Source: Pagrus major (lineage: Eukaryota > Chordata > Actinopteri > Spariformes > Sparidae). Taken from it: DNA of 64,000 bases. Location of the stretch: contig NC_133224.1 of NCBI RefSeq assembly GCF_040436345.1, positions 14,826,703 through 14,890,702 of the forward strand, read 5' to 3'. The first letter of the stretch is position 1. Each line of letters starts with the position of its first letter. A program made the position numbers and the translations under genes. The notes beneath the pieces are model-generated. The model saw only the letters and a program-made list of their open reading frames with translations, ran no database searches and was not told the origin of the DNA. This document shows positions 63,801 to 64,000 of the stretch, in pieces.

Positions 63801-64000
63801 TAAAAGATAAATTCACCCAAAAATGTCATAATCAACTCGACCCCAATTCTGATGAAAAGTTGGGTGCAGTTTTGTAATCCACCAAACTTTTGTGGAGCTT
63901 CACAGCAAAACAGCGATGCAGCATTGTCCTAAACAACTGAAGTAGATCGGGACTTGTTTAAAAGCATAACAAAACTCCAAATTAACATAAAATGGCTCCA
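60870..64000. other. pelp1 intron 17 (partial)
   Basis: Starts at the exon 17 donor and runs to the window edge. No exon of pelp1 or of another gene was recognised. A palindrome TCTCTCTCTCGAGAGAGAGA lies at 62581-62600, and a repeat-like segment is annotated separately at 62765-63262. Confidence 0.5.
62765..63262. mobile_element. Possible MITE
   Basis: Left part GCATTCTGAATCGCATAG...TTAGTATGTACTGCAG, right part ACTAAATAGTATGGTAG and TATTGGAACGCAGGG. These resemble the two ends of a dispersed fish element; the inverted repeat is degenerate and no duplication was fixed. Confidence 0.35.

Noticed and set aside
1..64000. Search for an undescribed gene system (defence cluster, toxin pair, novel RNA gene, biosynthetic cluster)
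   Set aside because: The coding content is explained by four known vertebrate genes and mobile-element relics; no operon-like set or unexplained conserved frame was found. tRNA-like heads seen are SINE promoters, not intact tRNA genes.

Overview
This window is nuclear DNA of a ray-finned fish, almost certainly a teleost. The evidence is four vertebrate genes with GT-AG introns, long CA/GT microsatellites, tRNA-derived SINEs and relics of LINE, hAT and Tc1-like elements of the kinds common in fish. I saw no prokaryotic, organellar or viral gene.

Layout: (1) cd99l2, minus strand, ten coding exons from 13114 down to 81, with its 3' UTR running off the left edge. (2) A transposon-rich intergenic island, about 13.1-25.4 kb, between the head-to-head genes cd99l2 and arrb2. 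It holds an L1-type LINE (minus strand) broken by a hAT element with an 8-bp target duplication and by a Tc1/IS630-like element that itself contains a second, related element. A free-standing hAT element with an 8-bp duplication and a 0.6-kb minisatellite lie on either side. (3) arrb2 (beta-arrestin 2), plus strand, fourteen coding exons, 25398-42081. (4) med11, minus strand, three coding exons, 47420-45407, with a long glutamine run just before its stop codon. (5) pelp1, plus strand, seventeen coding exons seen (47686-60869); the last exon or exons lie beyond the right edge.

The genes do not form a pathway. CD99L2 is an adhesion glycoprotein, beta-arrestin 2 regulates G-protein-coupled receptors, MED11 is a Mediator head subunit and PELP1 is a nuclear scaffold for ribosome assembly and nuclear receptors. 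What links them is position: PELP1, ARRB2 and MED11 are also neighbours in human 17p13, in a different order and orientation. med11 and pelp1 here share a 265-bp divergent promoter containing a full CRE palindrome.

Gene models were built by hand: each exon was placed by frame, splice dinucleotides and remembered family sequence, and phases agree across all junctions. Repeat families are named only to the level the sequence supports. I found no convincing previously undescribed gene system. The most notable points are the Med11 polyglutamine tail, GT/CA tracts at seven splice sites, the layered transposon insertions and a pair of perfect abutting palindromes in a pelp1 intron.
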